A stretch of 64,000 nucleotides of DNA from CAVSWT01 sp963731745 (GCA_963731745.1 CAVSWT010000011.1:62001-126000); one strand, 5' to 3'. Positions 1 through 9,404 are shown, counted from the stretch's first letter. Made by a program: numbers and translations. The notes: a model not told the origin generated them from the sequence alone.

Positions 1-72
1 TTTAAATTTCCAGATTCCCGATAGATCATTGATACTTCGGAATTTATTTTGAATCGGATATAACATACCCAT
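1..72 (-). CDS. Glycoside hydrolase family 2 (beta-glucuronidase/galactosidase-like), N-terminus only
   Basis: Only the first 24 codons are inside the window; the gene runs off the left edge. The start is the ATG at 72 or the in-frame ATG at 66 (Met-Gly-Met), preceded by an AAGGA-like ribosome site. The visible residues read MLYPIQNKFRSINDLSG followed by IWKFK. That fits the opening of GH2 beta-glucuronidase/beta-galactosidase proteins, where a 'LYP..N..R...DL.G.W.F' stretch begins the sugar-binding domain. It is the fourth gene of a minus-strand operon with the TonB receptor, beta-helix protein and GntR/LacI regulator, which fits a role in degrading an imported glycan. Substrate cannot be told from 24 residues. 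Confidence 0.55.
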   Translation of the reverse strand, partial: MGMLYPIQNKFRSINDLSGIWKFK

Positions 73-122
73 TCCTTATAATTATTAAATAAAACTCGAT
101 TATTAGAAATTTCAAATATTGT

Positions 123-1277
123 TTAGTACAAATTAGAGGCAGAGGACTTTATTGATATACTTTTCTTTGCCCCACAAGAATCCCGTATAATTAATGAAGG
201 TTTCAGAATGGTTCTGTTTCCAATGTCTATTCTATCAATTCTTTTTTGAATTATATCTACAGATGTTCTGCCTATTTTGTCTGTAGGCTGATGAATAGTT
301 GTTAGCGGGACTTGTGCAAAACTTGAAAGTGTTATATCATCAAAACCAACAATGGCTACATCATTAGGAATTTTTAATCCGTTATCAATGATTGCTTGTT
401 CAAATCCTAAAGCGGAAAGATCACTATAGATGAAAAGCGCTTCAGGTCTTTTTTTCATTTTTATAAAATCTTTTCCAAACTGATAGCCTAACTTGAATCT
501 GTCACGATTAAAATTAGGATTAGAATTTGATAAAATAAAAATCAATTTCGAATCAAAAGGGATATCATATTCCGTTAAACAGCGGTAGTAACCATTTTTT
601 CTTACTTCGCTCAGCAAATTACGTTTTCCCATATGCAAGTAGCCAATAGACTTATAACCATTTTTAATTAGATGCTCGGTTGCCATATAACCGCCAAGTT
701 CCTGGTTGGCACCGATATACCAATAATCAGGGTCATGAATATATGAAACCATTATATAGGGAAAATTTTCATCATGCAGTTTTTGTATATAACTATTTGC
801 CTGATATTCAAGAGAAAGGGATGCGATTATTAATCCATCAACACCCATTTCCCTGAAATGATTTATTTGGCTTTCTTCTTTTTCAATTTTATTTGCGGAG
901 CTTGATAACAATAAATTAAATCCAAGTTCGTACGCACGTTCTTCAATGCCCTGTACTATCTTTGAAAAGAAAGGATGATTGAGATCCCTTAGCACCAACC
1001 CAATCGATTTATGTTTTGAAAGATCAAGTTTTTTGTTTTGCTTTTCAGAAACATAAGTCCCTTTCCCTACCCTGGTATATAATATTCCTTCGTTAACTAA
1101 TTCGGATAACGCCTTTTTTATTGTAATAAGGCTAACCGAATATTTTTTACTCAGCTGGCTGTGAGATCCTACCGAACAACCTTTTTTAATTTTTCCGTCC
1201 TTAATTAATCTTTTAAGATCATTGGCAATTTGCTCATATAAAGGAGCGGGATCATTATATTTTATACCGCCAGGCAT
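123..1277 (-). CDS. GntR-type HTH / LacI-type sugar-binding hybrid transcription regulator
   Basis: 384 aa. Residues about 10-80 form a GntR winged helix-turn-helix (PLYEQIANDLKRLI... through GILYTRVGKGTYVSE). Residues about 90-370 form a LacI/periplasmic-binding-protein fold (SIGLVLRDLNHPFF, VDGLIIAS, AIVGFDDITLSSFAQVPLTT). This is the architecture of AraR-type regulators, in which a sugar bound by the C-terminal domain releases DNA. The ATG start lies three residues before the conserved opening. It follows the beta-helix gene by 60 bp and precedes a GH2 gene by about 50 bp, so it is probably co-transcribed and likely represses its own operon. A candidate operator is the palindrome at 5853-5862. 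The effector sugar is unknown. Confidence 0.85.
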   Translation of the reverse strand: MPGGIKYNDPAPLYEQIANDLKRLIKDGKIKKGCSVGSHSQLSKKYSVSLITIKKALSELVNEGILYTRVGKGTYVSEKQNKKLDLSKHKSIGLVLRDLNHPFFSKIVQGIEERAYELGFNLLLSSSANKIEKEESQINHFREMGVDGLIIASLSLEYQANSYIQKLHDENFPYIMVSYIHDPDYWYIGANQELGGYMATEHLIKNGYKSIGYLHMGKRNLLSEVRKNGYYRCLTEYDIPFDSKLIFILSNSNPNFNRDRFKLGYQFGKDFIKMKKRPEALFIYSDLSALGFEQAIIDNGLKIPNDVAIVGFDDITLSSFAQVPLTTIHQPTDKIGRTSVDIIQKRIDRIDIGNRTILKPSLIIRDSCGAKKSISIKSSASNLY

Positions 1278-1337
1278 TTGTTGTATCCTATAAAAATAAT
1301 ATTGTTATCAAACTCCAAATTAAAAATTAATTAATAT

Positions 1338-2903
1338 TTACTTAAGCATAATCATCTTTTTAACATTTGTATATTCACCTGTACTTAATCTATAGAAATA
1401 AATTCCACTGGTAACTTTTGTACCAGATTCATTTGTACCGTTCCATCTAACATTATAATTTCCAACCGGCTGATTAGAATTAACTAGAGTTTTTACAACT
1501 TGGCCAAGTGAATTATAGACTATCAAACTCACATTTGATGATTTCGTGATTTTAAATCCAATTGTTGTAGTTGGATTAAAAGGATTCGGATAATTCTGGA
1601 ATAAAGTAAAGTTCTCAGGGAGATTTGAACCTACACCGTCATTAACACCAACCGTTGTTCCGAACCATGTAAGAGAACCAATCTGTTCACCACTTGACGA
1701 AGCGGTATAAGATTGATAAGTATTTGCATATGCAAAATCAAAAGGTAATTGAACAGGAACTCCCTGTGCAGGTCTTGGTCCGCCGCCGCCATCATCCATA
1801 TCGGTTTTATCTTCGGGAGCAACAGAATTGTCATACCAGGACGTGATTACATCTGTTGGTACGTTTGGTGATGATGTAAATTGCACATCCTCTTCTATAT
1901 TATTTGTTCCGGTTGAAAATTGTGCAACTAAAGCAGCAGTAGTTGAATCGTATAATGGTACTTGATTAACAGAATCAGGTTGTGTTGAAATTAATGATGG
2001 ATCTACGTAATAATTATTATTATCAACAACTACCACTTGTACATATCCTGAATCAATATAATCTTGACCTAAAGCTCCAATCTCAACAACAGCTGGAGGA
2101 TTGTCAGTAGGGCTTCCAAGAAAACCAGCATTTATAATTAAATTGTTTGTAAAGTAGGCTTCAATGGCTTCACCAATTGTACAACCTCTTTGAGCTATAT
2201 TTACTAGAGTATTATGATCCACCTTACAATAATTTATAATTCCACCGCCGTCTCTAATAATTCGGCTGGTTAAATTATAGAAAGTATTATTTACCATAAT
2301 TAAAGTGTCTATATCATTTCCTCTGTCATCTACTCCTCTTCCATTGTCAGGGCTGGCCATTCTACCCATATTACTGATGATGGAATTGGTGATATAAATT
2401 TTATTCCATGAATTATCTATTCTAAACGCCGCTTGTGCCGCATAATCAATTTGACAATCATCAACGACTATTCTAATACTATCAGCACTTGCTCTAATTG
2501 GCCTATCCAACAATAATCCGTCTTGATCCATATTTGTGATGTAAAGTCCTGATATATAAAAATCCCCACGCGGTCGGAATGGATAGGTTGATGATCCGCC
2601 TTGAATTACAGCAGGCTGAATAACTGGTCTTGCCCCCGTACCATCTGCAGCTTTAATTCTTAACGGCCAACCATCATTTGTTATGCTTCCATCCGTTAAA
2701 TAATATCCATCTCTTTCTAAAACGTAAACGGTATTTTCGGGATCGTTGCGTTCTCCTGTTGTAGTCGTGTCTCCATCTATAGCCGCGTTTAATGTTCCGA
2801 CACCCTGGGTTACATTTATAACTCGTGATTGAGCATTAAGAGTTATAAAACCAAGAATCAAAAAAGAAAAGACCAAAATAAAAAAGTTAGATAATTTTAT
2901 CAT
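1338..2903 (-). CDS. Secreted beta-helix protein with type IX secretion sorting domain
   Basis: About 521 aa from the ATG at 2903, which I prefer over the in-frame ATG at 2918 because an AGAGG site precedes it and the signal peptide then starts at once (MIKLSNFFILVFSFLILGF, cleavage near NAQS). The middle has short repeated strands of the kind seen in right-handed beta-helices (IYITNSIISNMG, LIMVNNTFYNLTSR, NYCKVDHNTLVNIA), as in pectate-lyase-like and chondroitinase-like proteins. A Gly-rich linker follows. The last ~90 residues (LPENFTLFQNYPNPFNP ... GIYFYRLSTG ... KMIML) are a por/T9SS type A sorting domain. It is probably a surface-exposed or released polysaccharide-binding or lyase protein. 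No catalytic residues could be assigned. It lies 32 bp after the TonB receptor ORF. Confidence 0.75.
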   Translation of the reverse strand: MIKLSNFFILVFSFLILGFITLNAQSRVINVTQGVGTLNAAIDGDTTTTGERNDPENTVYVLERDGYYLTDGSITNDGWPLRIKAADGTGARPVIQPAVIQGGSSTYPFRPRGDFYISGLYITNMDQDGLLLDRPIRASADSIRIVVDDCQIDYAAQAAFRIDNSWNKIYITNSIISNMGRMASPDNGRGVDDRGNDIDTLIMVNNTFYNLTSRIIRDGGGIINYCKVDHNTLVNIAQRGCTIGEAIEAYFTNNLIINAGFLGSPTDNPPAVVEIGALGQDYIDSGYVQVVVVDNNNYYVDPSLISTQPDSVNQVPLYDSTTAALVAQFSTGTNNIEEDVQFTSSPNVPTDVITSWYDNSVAPEDKTDMDDGGGGPRPAQGVPVQLPFDFAYANTYQSYTASSSGEQIGSLTWFGTTVGVNDGVGSNLPENFTLFQNYPNPFNPTTTIGFKITKSSNVSLIVYNSLGQVVKTLVNSNQPVGNYNVRWNGTNESGTKVTSGIYFYRLSTGEYTNVKKMIMLK

Positions 2904-2950
2904 AACGTCGCCTCTCATATTATTTTTGAATGTGTAAATTAACCGATCTT

Positions 2951-5794
2951 CTAAAATTTGTATTTTATTCCAGCATTCGCTGTCATACCAAAATATTCCT
3001 CAGATGTAGGAAACATTTCGCTTCCAAGAAAAGCACCTTCCGATTTATTAGTAATGTTATTAAGATTTATAATGAAATCCAGGTTTTTAATTAATTCATA
3101 TTGAGCAGTAAAATCCCAACGCGTAAATGCGTTTGTGTATCCGTCTAACTCTTTTCTGGTACCAATGGTTTGTAACGCAGCTCCCTGATAAATCATTGAT
3201 ATTCTACCAGAGAAAGGACCTTTTTCGTAACCTAAAGAAATATTAACAATATCATTTGCCTGTCCGGGCATTGTTGCTTCCCTTACAGTGTCATTATAAA
3301 CTGTTGTAAATGGAGGTACAGTTAAGTGTTCAACTTCAAGATATGGAAAGAATGTTTGAGATTTTATATGAGAATAATTTGCACTTATTACGATACCATC
3401 AAACGGGGTTGGAAGCAGCCGAAGGTTAGTCTGAAAATCAAGTTCAATTCCATAAACTTTCGTATCACTTTTTGAATTTTCCGGAGCTATTAAAGTGAAG
3501 CCTCGAGCTACTCCATTGACTAGACGTGTTGTTCTGCTCGTTCTTATATAATCAATATCTTTTAATTTTTTATAATATGCTCCAAAAGTGAATAGGCCTA
3601 AATTATTGTGAAATGACAAATACAAATCGTAATTCCAAACGGAAGTGTGTTTTAAATTTGGATTGCCTTTTTCTATTAAACTTTCTCCGATAGTGATTCT
3701 TTCCCACGGAACTAAATTGAAATAGTCAGGCCGGGATAATGATTTTGTTATTGCAAATCTGACATCAAACCAATCAACCGGTTTAACTTTTAAATGGATC
3801 ATTGGAAGTAACTCATCATATGACCTGGAACCTACACTATCTTTGGCGTTAACAAGAGTTACATTTCCATCTTCATCAGTAATAGCATTGCCCCACGTGT
3901 TCTGATAGTCATTTGTGGTTTTTTCATATCTAAAACCAGGCAGCAGCATAATAAAATCACTAAAATTAATTTCTGCCATTAAATACCCAGCAGAAACTGA
4001 TTCGCCAGCTTTATAATCTTCCAAATCTATCGGCCAATTCAAATCATACCTTCCCCAATAAGAACTCATAAATTGATCTATTTTAGCTTGATCTAGCCAA
4101 AGCGGAAATTTGTACTGTCCATTTAGATACTCGCCTATGTCATAATTTTGATCAATAAAATTGCTTATTCTAATTTTATTTTCTCTTGTTAATTCAAATA
4201 GAGTAGGATTTTCTGCTCCAATTTTATCAATCTCAAAAGCAGGGGTAAAATATTCTGACTTATCCCTATCTCTATTTTTATCTCTATATTTTCCTCCAAA
4301 TTTTATATTAGAACTAATAAAATCACCAACTCTAAATGGCAATTCAAAATCCACCTGTGCGGTAAAATTTTTATCATCAATTTTTTCCTCATCTAGAAAA
4401 TCTTGATAAAAAATAGTTTCAGCCAAATTATTTTTTGCACCTTCAGGAATTAATAGCGGACCTTGATCTTCCACAAGCGAGTTATTGAAAGCACCAGTTT
4501 CACGGAATTCTGAATCGTGAGATTTCGGCATATTTCTTTTAGATATTGAATATGAAGTTTTCCAATTAACTTTTAGAAAGCTAAAATCATGATCGCCGCC
4601 CAAGGAATTTGTAAATAAATCGGTATTTATTTCTCTTGAACGCAGCCAATATTCAACATATGATGCATCAACTCTATACCTTTTCCTCATTCTTACTTCA
4701 TTGCGATCTGTCCTTCCATAAAGAGCGCTATATGTAAGATTTCCATTAGGAATCCGATAATCTAAAGTTAAACTGGTTCCATATCTTTTACGAATTTCTT
4801 TTCGATCTCCCAAATTTAAATTCCTGACTATCACTGGAGCTCTTTCTTCACTAGGTAATTTTTCTCTTAAAAGATCATAACTTGCATCTAACACATCAGA
4901 ACTTCTATTTGCTCGTTCTAAATTTCCAGTCAAAAAAACACCTAGATCATCGTTAAGAAATCTGTTACTGATTCCAAAACTTCCTCTATAGTTTCCATAA
5001 TCTTTCTCATGATTATTGTATCCGCCTTCTAATCTAACATTGCCCCTCATCCCACTTGGCGCATGTTTAACGACGAAATTTACTGTTCCACCAACGGCAT
5101 CTGCATCTTTATCAGGAGTTAAAGCTTTAAATACTTCAATACCCTCAAGCATATCCGAAGAAATCATACTTAAGTCAACCGATCTATTTTCCGGATCAGT
5201 AGCTGGAATTCTTTCTCCATTTACAGTGATAGCATTATATTTCGGAGACAGTCCTCTTACTACGACTTTTGTGCCTTCACCGGCATCTCTTTCTATGGAT
5301 ATTCCTGGTAATCTACCAATCGATTCTGCAGCATTCGCATCCGGCAGCTCTTGAATTTTATCTTTAGATACAACATTTACAATCGTATTCGAATTCAACT
5401 GTTGATTTATTGCAGCCTGTTGTCCCTGATATTGCCCAGTAACAACAATCTCTAAACCCTGTATTACTTGCGGGCTAAGAGAGACATTTGAAGTAATGGT
5501 TTGATTATCCTTTATCTCAATCCAGATACTATCAGTTCTATAACCGAGATATTTATATAAGACAAGAGTTCGCCCTGAATCAATTTTGTTTAATTCATAT
5601 TTACCATCAATTCCAGTTGCCGTTCCGATGGCAGTTCCAGCAACATAAATATTTGCTCCAACCAACGGAGAGCCATCTGATTCATCAATGACTTTACCTT
5701 CAATATTTCCTGTTTGAGCAAAAACACTTTGCATCTGCAGAACTATAATTAATAAGATTACAAAAAATAAGAAGCAACTATTTTTTCGAATCAT
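2951..5794 (-). CDS. TonB-dependent outer-membrane receptor with carboxypeptidase-like regulatory domain
   Basis: About 947 aa from the ATG at 5794, chosen over an upstream GTG at 5824 because a GAGG site lies just before it and a signal peptide follows directly (MIRKNSCFLFFVILLIIVLQ, cleavage near FAQ). An N-terminal CarboxypepD_reg-like domain (GNIEGKVIDESDGSPLVGANIYVAGT) comes next. The plug domain follows (KDKIQELPDANAAESIGRLPGISIERDAGEGTKVVVRGL), then a ~22-strand barrel ending in an aromatic C-terminal strand (AGIKYKF). It imports an oligosaccharide or other large substrate across the outer membrane using TonB energy. The first gene of the glycan operon; no SusD-like lipoprotein gene is present beside it, so it is not a standard SusCD pair. 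Confidence 0.9.
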   Translation of the reverse strand: MIRKNSCFLFFVILLIIVLQMQSVFAQTGNIEGKVIDESDGSPLVGANIYVAGTAIGTATGIDGKYELNKIDSGRTLVLYKYLGYRTDSIWIEIKDNQTITSNVSLSPQVIQGLEIVVTGQYQGQQAAINQQLNSNTIVNVVSKDKIQELPDANAAESIGRLPGISIERDAGEGTKVVVRGLSPKYNAITVNGERIPATDPENRSVDLSMISSDMLEGIEVFKALTPDKDADAVGGTVNFVVKHAPSGMRGNVRLEGGYNNHEKDYGNYRGSFGISNRFLNDDLGVFLTGNLERANRSSDVLDASYDLLREKLPSEERAPVIVRNLNLGDRKEIRKRYGTSLTLDYRIPNGNLTYSALYGRTDRNEVRMRKRYRVDASYVEYWLRSREINTDLFTNSLGGDHDFSFLKVNWKTSYSISKRNMPKSHDSEFRETGAFNNSLVEDQGPLLIPEGAKNNLAETIFYQDFLDEEKIDDKNFTAQVDFELPFRVGDFISSNIKFGGKYRDKNRDRDKSEYFTPAFEIDKIGAENPTLFELTRENKIRISNFIDQNYDIGEYLNGQYKFPLWLDQAKIDQFMSSYWGRYDLNWPIDLEDYKAGESVSAGYLMAEINFSDFIMLLPGFRYEKTTNDYQNTWGNAITDEDGNVTLVNAKDSVGSRSYDELLPMIHLKVKPVDWFDVRFAITKSLSRPDYFNLVPWERITIGESLIEKGNPNLKHTSVWNYDLYLSFHNNLGLFTFGAYYKKLKDIDYIRTSRTTRLVNGVARGFTLIAPENSKSDTKVYGIELDFQTNLRLLPTPFDGIVISANYSHIKSQTFFPYLEVEHLTVPPFTTVYNDTVREATMPGQANDIVNISLGYEKGPFSGRISMIYQGAALQTIGTRKELDGYTNAFTRWDFTAQYELIKNLDFIINLNNITNKSEGAFLGSEMFPTSEEYFGMTANAGIKYKF

Positions 5795-5852
5795 TAAAAG
5801 CCTCGAGTAATAAAAATAATTCACATTTATCTTGAAATTAAGATAGCATACT

Positions 5853-5862
5853 TGGTATACCA
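5853..5862. promoter_or_regulatory. Palindromic operator candidate for the GntR/LacI regulator
   Basis: The perfect 10-bp palindrome TGGTATACCA sits just downstream of the candidate -7 element (5865-5872) of the receptor promoter, where a bound repressor would cover the transcription start. GntR-family sites often have a TNGTN..ACNA core, and the surrounding ATACTTGGTATACC recalls the TTGTATACAA type. Assignment to the regulator at 123-1277 is inference. Confidence 0.45.
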
Positions 5863-5864
5863 GG

Positions 5865-5895
5865 CAATAATAATATTATATTATTTAGAAGTCAA
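5865..5895 (-). promoter_or_regulatory. Bacteroidota-type promoter of the glycan operon
   Basis: Read on the minus strand, TTGAC (5895-5891) is followed after 18 bp by TATTATTG (5872-5865), one mismatch from the Bacteroidota -7 consensus TAnnTTTG. The met promoter at 57042-57072 has the same 18-bp spacing. The expected start falls inside the palindrome at 5853-5862. Confidence 0.45.
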
Positions 5896-6140
5896 GTTTA
5901 GGTGTGATAAATTATGATTAAGATGAAAAAAATTAAATCTCTTAGCTATTATAAGAAGATTGTTGATATTTCTTGTAAGTTGTTATGATTTTTTGGGATA
6001 GTAAGCGTTACATTATTGGAGAGTTATAGTAAAAATATTTATTAACCTTGAAAAATCTATATTATCACTTTTTTCAAGTTTCTTTAACCTAACTAATTTT
6101 TACTTGGTTTAGTTTCTAAAAAGTTGTTTACTTTCAAAGG
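5896..6140. other. Intergenic region between receptor promoter and chemoreceptor stop
   Basis: No gene is seen. A weak hairpin with nine-base arms CTTGAAAAA (6047-6055) and TTTTTCAAG (6070-6078) could terminate the chemoreceptor transcript on the minus strand, but its stem is AT-rich. Confidence 0.3.
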
Positions 6141-8156
6141 TTAAACATTAATTAAATTATCTTCTTCTACTGCCCGATGATTTACTACTTTTTTAGCAGC
6201 CGAAACTTTAAATCTATTTACAAATGATTGTAAAACTGAGGTCATCCTATTTAAATCCTCTGCTGATCTTGCAACTAATTGAGTTCCCGAAGTACTCTGT
6301 TCTATAACACTACTAATGGCTTCAATATTTTTGCTTATTTGTTCTGCTGTTGAAGATTGCTCTTCAGCAGTGGACGAAATTTGAGTTATCATATCAGCAA
6401 CCATAGTTGATTTATCATTAATTTCCAATAAAATTGATTCTACTTCTATTGTATTTTCCATTCCGCTTTCGACTAGTAATTTCGATTCCTGCATTGCGTC
6501 TTCAGCAGCATTTGCTTCTTTCTTTACGGTACTTATTGTTTGTGCAATTTCCTTTGTAGCATTTGTGGTTCGTTCAGCAAGTTTTCGAACTTCATCTGCA
6601 ACTACGGCAAAGCCTTTTCCACTTTCACCGGCTCTGGCTGCTTCTATTGCCGCATTCAACGCCAACAAATTAGTTTGGTCTGCTATTTCATCTATAATTT
6701 GTGTGATATCAGCTATTTGTTTACACCTATTAACAAGAGAATTTATGACATTTTCAACTTTTTGAGAGGACAGCACAATCTGTTCAATACTTTGTTTAGT
6801 GTGCTGCACTTTCGATTTTCCAACCGAGGTTGTTTCTTTAGATTGAGTTGCCGCAGAATTAGCAATTACAGTATTTTTTGAAGTCTCCAATATTGTCTGT
6901 GTCATTTCTTCAACGGCAGCAGCAACTTCACTGGTTTGAGTGGACTGTTCATGTGAACCAGCGGCCATTTGTTCGGTGCTGGAAGATATCTGATTAGTAG
7001 CAGTTACAACGGAATGGACCATATCATTTAATTGCGATAGTGCTTCAGACATCGAGTCACTTACAGCATTAATACTTTCAACAATTAATTTATGGTCCCC
7101 TTTGTATTTTTCGGAAATTCGGTTTCGGAAATCTCCCTCAGCCATTTGAGCCAAAATTGCAGCTCCTGCTTTTATTGGTTTTGTTATATTGTCTAAGGTT
7201 TCATTAAAACCATTAATTATAGCTTTATATTCTCCATTGTAAAAATTTGCATCTGTTCTAGCGGATAAATTTCCGTTTGCTGCTTCTTTAACTATAACTG
7301 AAAGATCATTAACTAACTTTTGCAAATTGTCTTTCATGCCTTGAGTTGCCTTACCCAGAATATCCATATCTGATAATATTTTAATTTCTGTTTGAAAATT
7401 TCCATTAGAAATTTCAATTGCTAATTTTGCTTTTTCCTCTTGAGATTTTCTTAAGGTATTTATTGATTCCATCAGATTTCCGATTTCATCTTCCCTATGT
7501 ATGGGATCATTTTCCGATATATCTCCCAAAGAAAGTTTCTTAATATATCTCAACGAATTCTGAAGATCTTTAATAACATATTTTTTTATAAAGTACATGA
7601 TTATAAAAAATGTTAATAAGATAGCTACCACCGCCATTATAGTGGCGGAAAGTCTTTGTGTTATACTTGCTTGATTAGTTTCCTTCAAAGAATACCGCAA
7701 ACTAATTATAGCGAGCGGATCACCAACTTTTGCATCATGACAAGTGATACAATTTGCCTCAGCTATCAAAGGTTCCACTAATCTCATTACAGGTTCATTA
7801 TTGAATTCTTCTTCATTATTGTATTTAGTTTTCGAATTTAAAACATCCTTTTCTACTTTATCCATTAAATTTTCACTTCCAGCTACAATACTATTTACCG
7901 GAATTACTCTTAACTCAGATACATTTTTAATTTTCTTTGATTTTTCTATAAAAGGATCTACATCAGTCACACCTCCATTCATAGAAAATTCCAGCGATTG
8001 ATTTATTGTTTGCGCTAATTGAGAAACACCTGCATGTGTTATTTCGTTTTTGTGATTTTCTTCTTGAAGTATTAGTATGAATAACATTGCGCCGATAAAA
8101 AGCAGCATAGATATTGCAAGGATTATCCCAATTCTATTAGATATGGATTTTTTCAT
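6141..8156 (-). CDS. Methyl-accepting chemotaxis protein with haem-binding-type (CxxCH) periplasmic sensor
   Basis: About 671 aa from the ATG at 8156; an upstream in-frame TTG at 8174 is less likely because MKKS and the first membrane helix follow this ATG. Order: TM1 (~7-31), a DUF3365/Tll0287-like periplasmic domain (~35-170) carrying CITCH at about residues 136-140, TM2 (~175-197), HAMP repeats, then the cytoplasmic coiled-coil signalling domain. Its tip (ADQTNLLALNAAIEAARAGE, then GKGFAVVADEVRKLAERT) is canonical. The CxxCH would bind c-type haem and could sense redox state, oxygen or NO; this is family knowledge applied by inference. No CheA lies in the window, so it must signal through chemotaxis genes elsewhere. 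A short doubtful ORF lies immediately upstream. Confidence 0.9.
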   Translation of the reverse strand: MKKSISNRIGIILAISMLLFIGAMLFILILQEENHKNEITHAGVSQLAQTINQSLEFSMNGGVTDVDPFIEKSKKIKNVSELRVIPVNSIVAGSENLMDKVEKDVLNSKTKYNNEEEFNNEPVMRLVEPLIAEANCITCHDAKVGDPLAIISLRYSLKETNQASITQRLSATIMAVVAILLTFFIIMYFIKKYVIKDLQNSLRYIKKLSLGDISENDPIHREDEIGNLMESINTLRKSQEEKAKLAIEISNGNFQTEIKILSDMDILGKATQGMKDNLQKLVNDLSVIVKEAANGNLSARTDANFYNGEYKAIINGFNETLDNITKPIKAGAAILAQMAEGDFRNRISEKYKGDHKLIVESINAVSDSMSEALSQLNDMVHSVVTATNQISSSTEQMAAGSHEQSTQTSEVAAAVEEMTQTILETSKNTVIANSAATQSKETTSVGKSKVQHTKQSIEQIVLSSQKVENVINSLVNRCKQIADITQIIDEIADQTNLLALNAAIEAARAGESGKGFAVVADEVRKLAERTTNATKEIAQTISTVKKEANAAEDAMQESKLLVESGMENTIEVESILLEINDKSTMVADMITQISSTAEEQSSTAEQISKNIEAISSVIEQSTSGTQLVARSAEDLNRMTSVLQSFVNRFKVSAAKKVVNHRAVEEDNLINV

Positions 8157-8170
8157 TTTAGAATTTCTTA

Positions 8171-8407
8171 TCAATCTTTGTGTGAGTAATCGTGATAGGG
8201 CACCTCGATTATAAAATAGTTATTTAAATTTACATCAATTAAAGACTGCTGATAGTATGAATAAGATTGTTCATTAGTTTGGGAAACTATTTTATTAAAT
8301 TCATTATGGTTCCAAGCAACCGTGGAGTTTTCAAATGCGTAGTAGTTTCTTTTTAGAAAAATTTTGAAGCGACTAACCTGATATATGTCATTTCTGGCAC
8401 ATAGCAT
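8171..8407 (-). CDS. Small ORF of unknown function upstream of the chemoreceptor
   Basis: 78 codons from an ATG at 8407, ending 15 bp before the chemoreceptor ATG and overlapping its alternative TTG. Composition is rich in Asn, Tyr and Gln with no recognisable domain, signal peptide or membrane helix. No clear ribosome site is seen. It may be a chance frame in the chemoreceptor leader; I list it because its position would allow coupled translation. Confidence 0.2.
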   Translation of the reverse strand: MLCARNDIYQVSRFKIFLKRNYYAFENSTVAWNHNEFNKIVSQTNEQSYSYYQQSLIDVNLNNYFIIEVPYHDYSHKD

Positions 8408-8650
8408 ATATTTTTTCCCATTTCATTAATTTATACTCACTTAATCATTTAATTAATTTCGATACTGTACTAGCTTACATAACCAGATTTGACCATATAT
8501 GTATAATTAATAATCGGTTAGTTATCCATAAAGTTTAATATATAATTGTGATTTCTGGTAGGTAAATATTTCTTAGAATTTTACGACTATATTAAATGCG
8601 AGATATTATATGCTTATTAATTTTTAATAGTACTATTGTGGAAGGCTAAG

Positions 8651-9088
8651 ATGCACACATCAAAATATAATTCACAAGGACAGAGTAAAAATAATTGGTT
8701 AATTGTTGATAAAATTAAATATTTTTTTGACGAGAAAAATAAAATTCTTTATAAGTACTATTCAGGATTAATCTCTCTAGAAGATATTTTTTCTTCATGG
8801 AACCTTGCCATTGAAAACGATTTAATTCCAAAAAATATAAAAGGATTTATTTTAGATTATAAAAAAGCTTCGTTCGATTTTGAAGTTAAATTGTATGGGA
8901 ACATAGCTGATTATTATCAAAATCATTTAAATATTTTTGGTGGATTAAAAATTGCGATTGTTAGTGAGCTGCCAAGAGACGTCGCTATCTTAATGCTATT
9001 CAAATCTAAAAGTAATGGTTATTTTATCAATCCATGCTATTCTCATGAAGCAGCTCTCAATTGGATATTGAGAGATATAATAGATTGA
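8651..9088 (+). CDS. STAS/SpoIIAA-like small cytoplasmic protein
   Basis: 145 aa from the ATG at 8651, which has a good GGAAGG ribosome site; the frame is also open to a TTG at 8636. The pattern is beta-strand pairs and helices typical of STAS/SpoIIAA-like proteins. It runs FFDEKNKILYKYYSGLISLE, then a helix, GFILDYKKASFDFEVK, a helix, GGLKIAIVSELPRDVA, and a final helix after EAALNWIL. No phosphorylatable Ser in the anti-sigma-antagonist position could be recognised. It is a single plus-strand gene between two minus-strand chemotaxis units, so context gives little guidance. Function is not assigned beyond the fold guess. Confidence 0.55.
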   Translation: MHTSKYNSQGQSKNNWLIVDKIKYFFDEKNKILYKYYSGLISLEDIFSSWNLAIENDLIPKNIKGFILDYKKASFDFEVKLYGNIADYYQNHLNIFGGLKIAIVSELPRDVAILMLFKSKSNGYFINPCYSHEAALNWILRDIID

Positions 9089-9207
9089 AATTTCGTTATT
9101 TAATAGCGGTAAAATTTTCCTTAAAAACCTTACCAAACAAAATAGAAATGTCTAAATTTATAGTTATATAATTTTCAATGCTGTGTTCGTATTAATTAAA
9201 TACTATT

Positions 9208-9384
9208 AGTACTGCTGCGTATAAAAGTCAATTGATAGCAACATCCTTTTTAAATGAAGATGATAAATTCGTTACCGCGGTGATGAATCAAAATGAAGTT
9301 ACCATAAATTACAAATTAATAGTTGACAATAAAGAAATCTCTTTTAGCATACTTCCTCATTCAATACAAAACATCATTTATTAA
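9208..9384 (+). pseudogene. C-terminal remnant of a GH30 (glucosylceramidase-type) glycoside hydrolase
   Basis: An open frame with no usable start reads STAAYKSQLIATSFLNEDD, continues through KFVTAVMNQNEVTINYKL, and ends with FSILPHSIQNIIY before TAA at 9382. The order 'AF.N.DGK.V.VVMN....... L....... ..LP.HSI.T...' is the C-terminal beta-sandwich of GH30 enzymes, where it closes the protein. In-frame stops lie just upstream (TAA at 9193), and nothing recognisable as the catalytic barrel remains. The rest of the gene has been lost. It lies about 3.4 kb from the glycan operon at the left edge. A terminator follows at 9405-9449. Confidence 0.6.
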
Positions 9385-9404
9385 TTTATTTATTTTTATA
9401 GCTA

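Noticed and set aside
4161..5354. Plus-strand open frames inside the TonB receptor gene
   Set aside because: They are antisense frames within a clear receptor with no ribosome site or recognisable domain.
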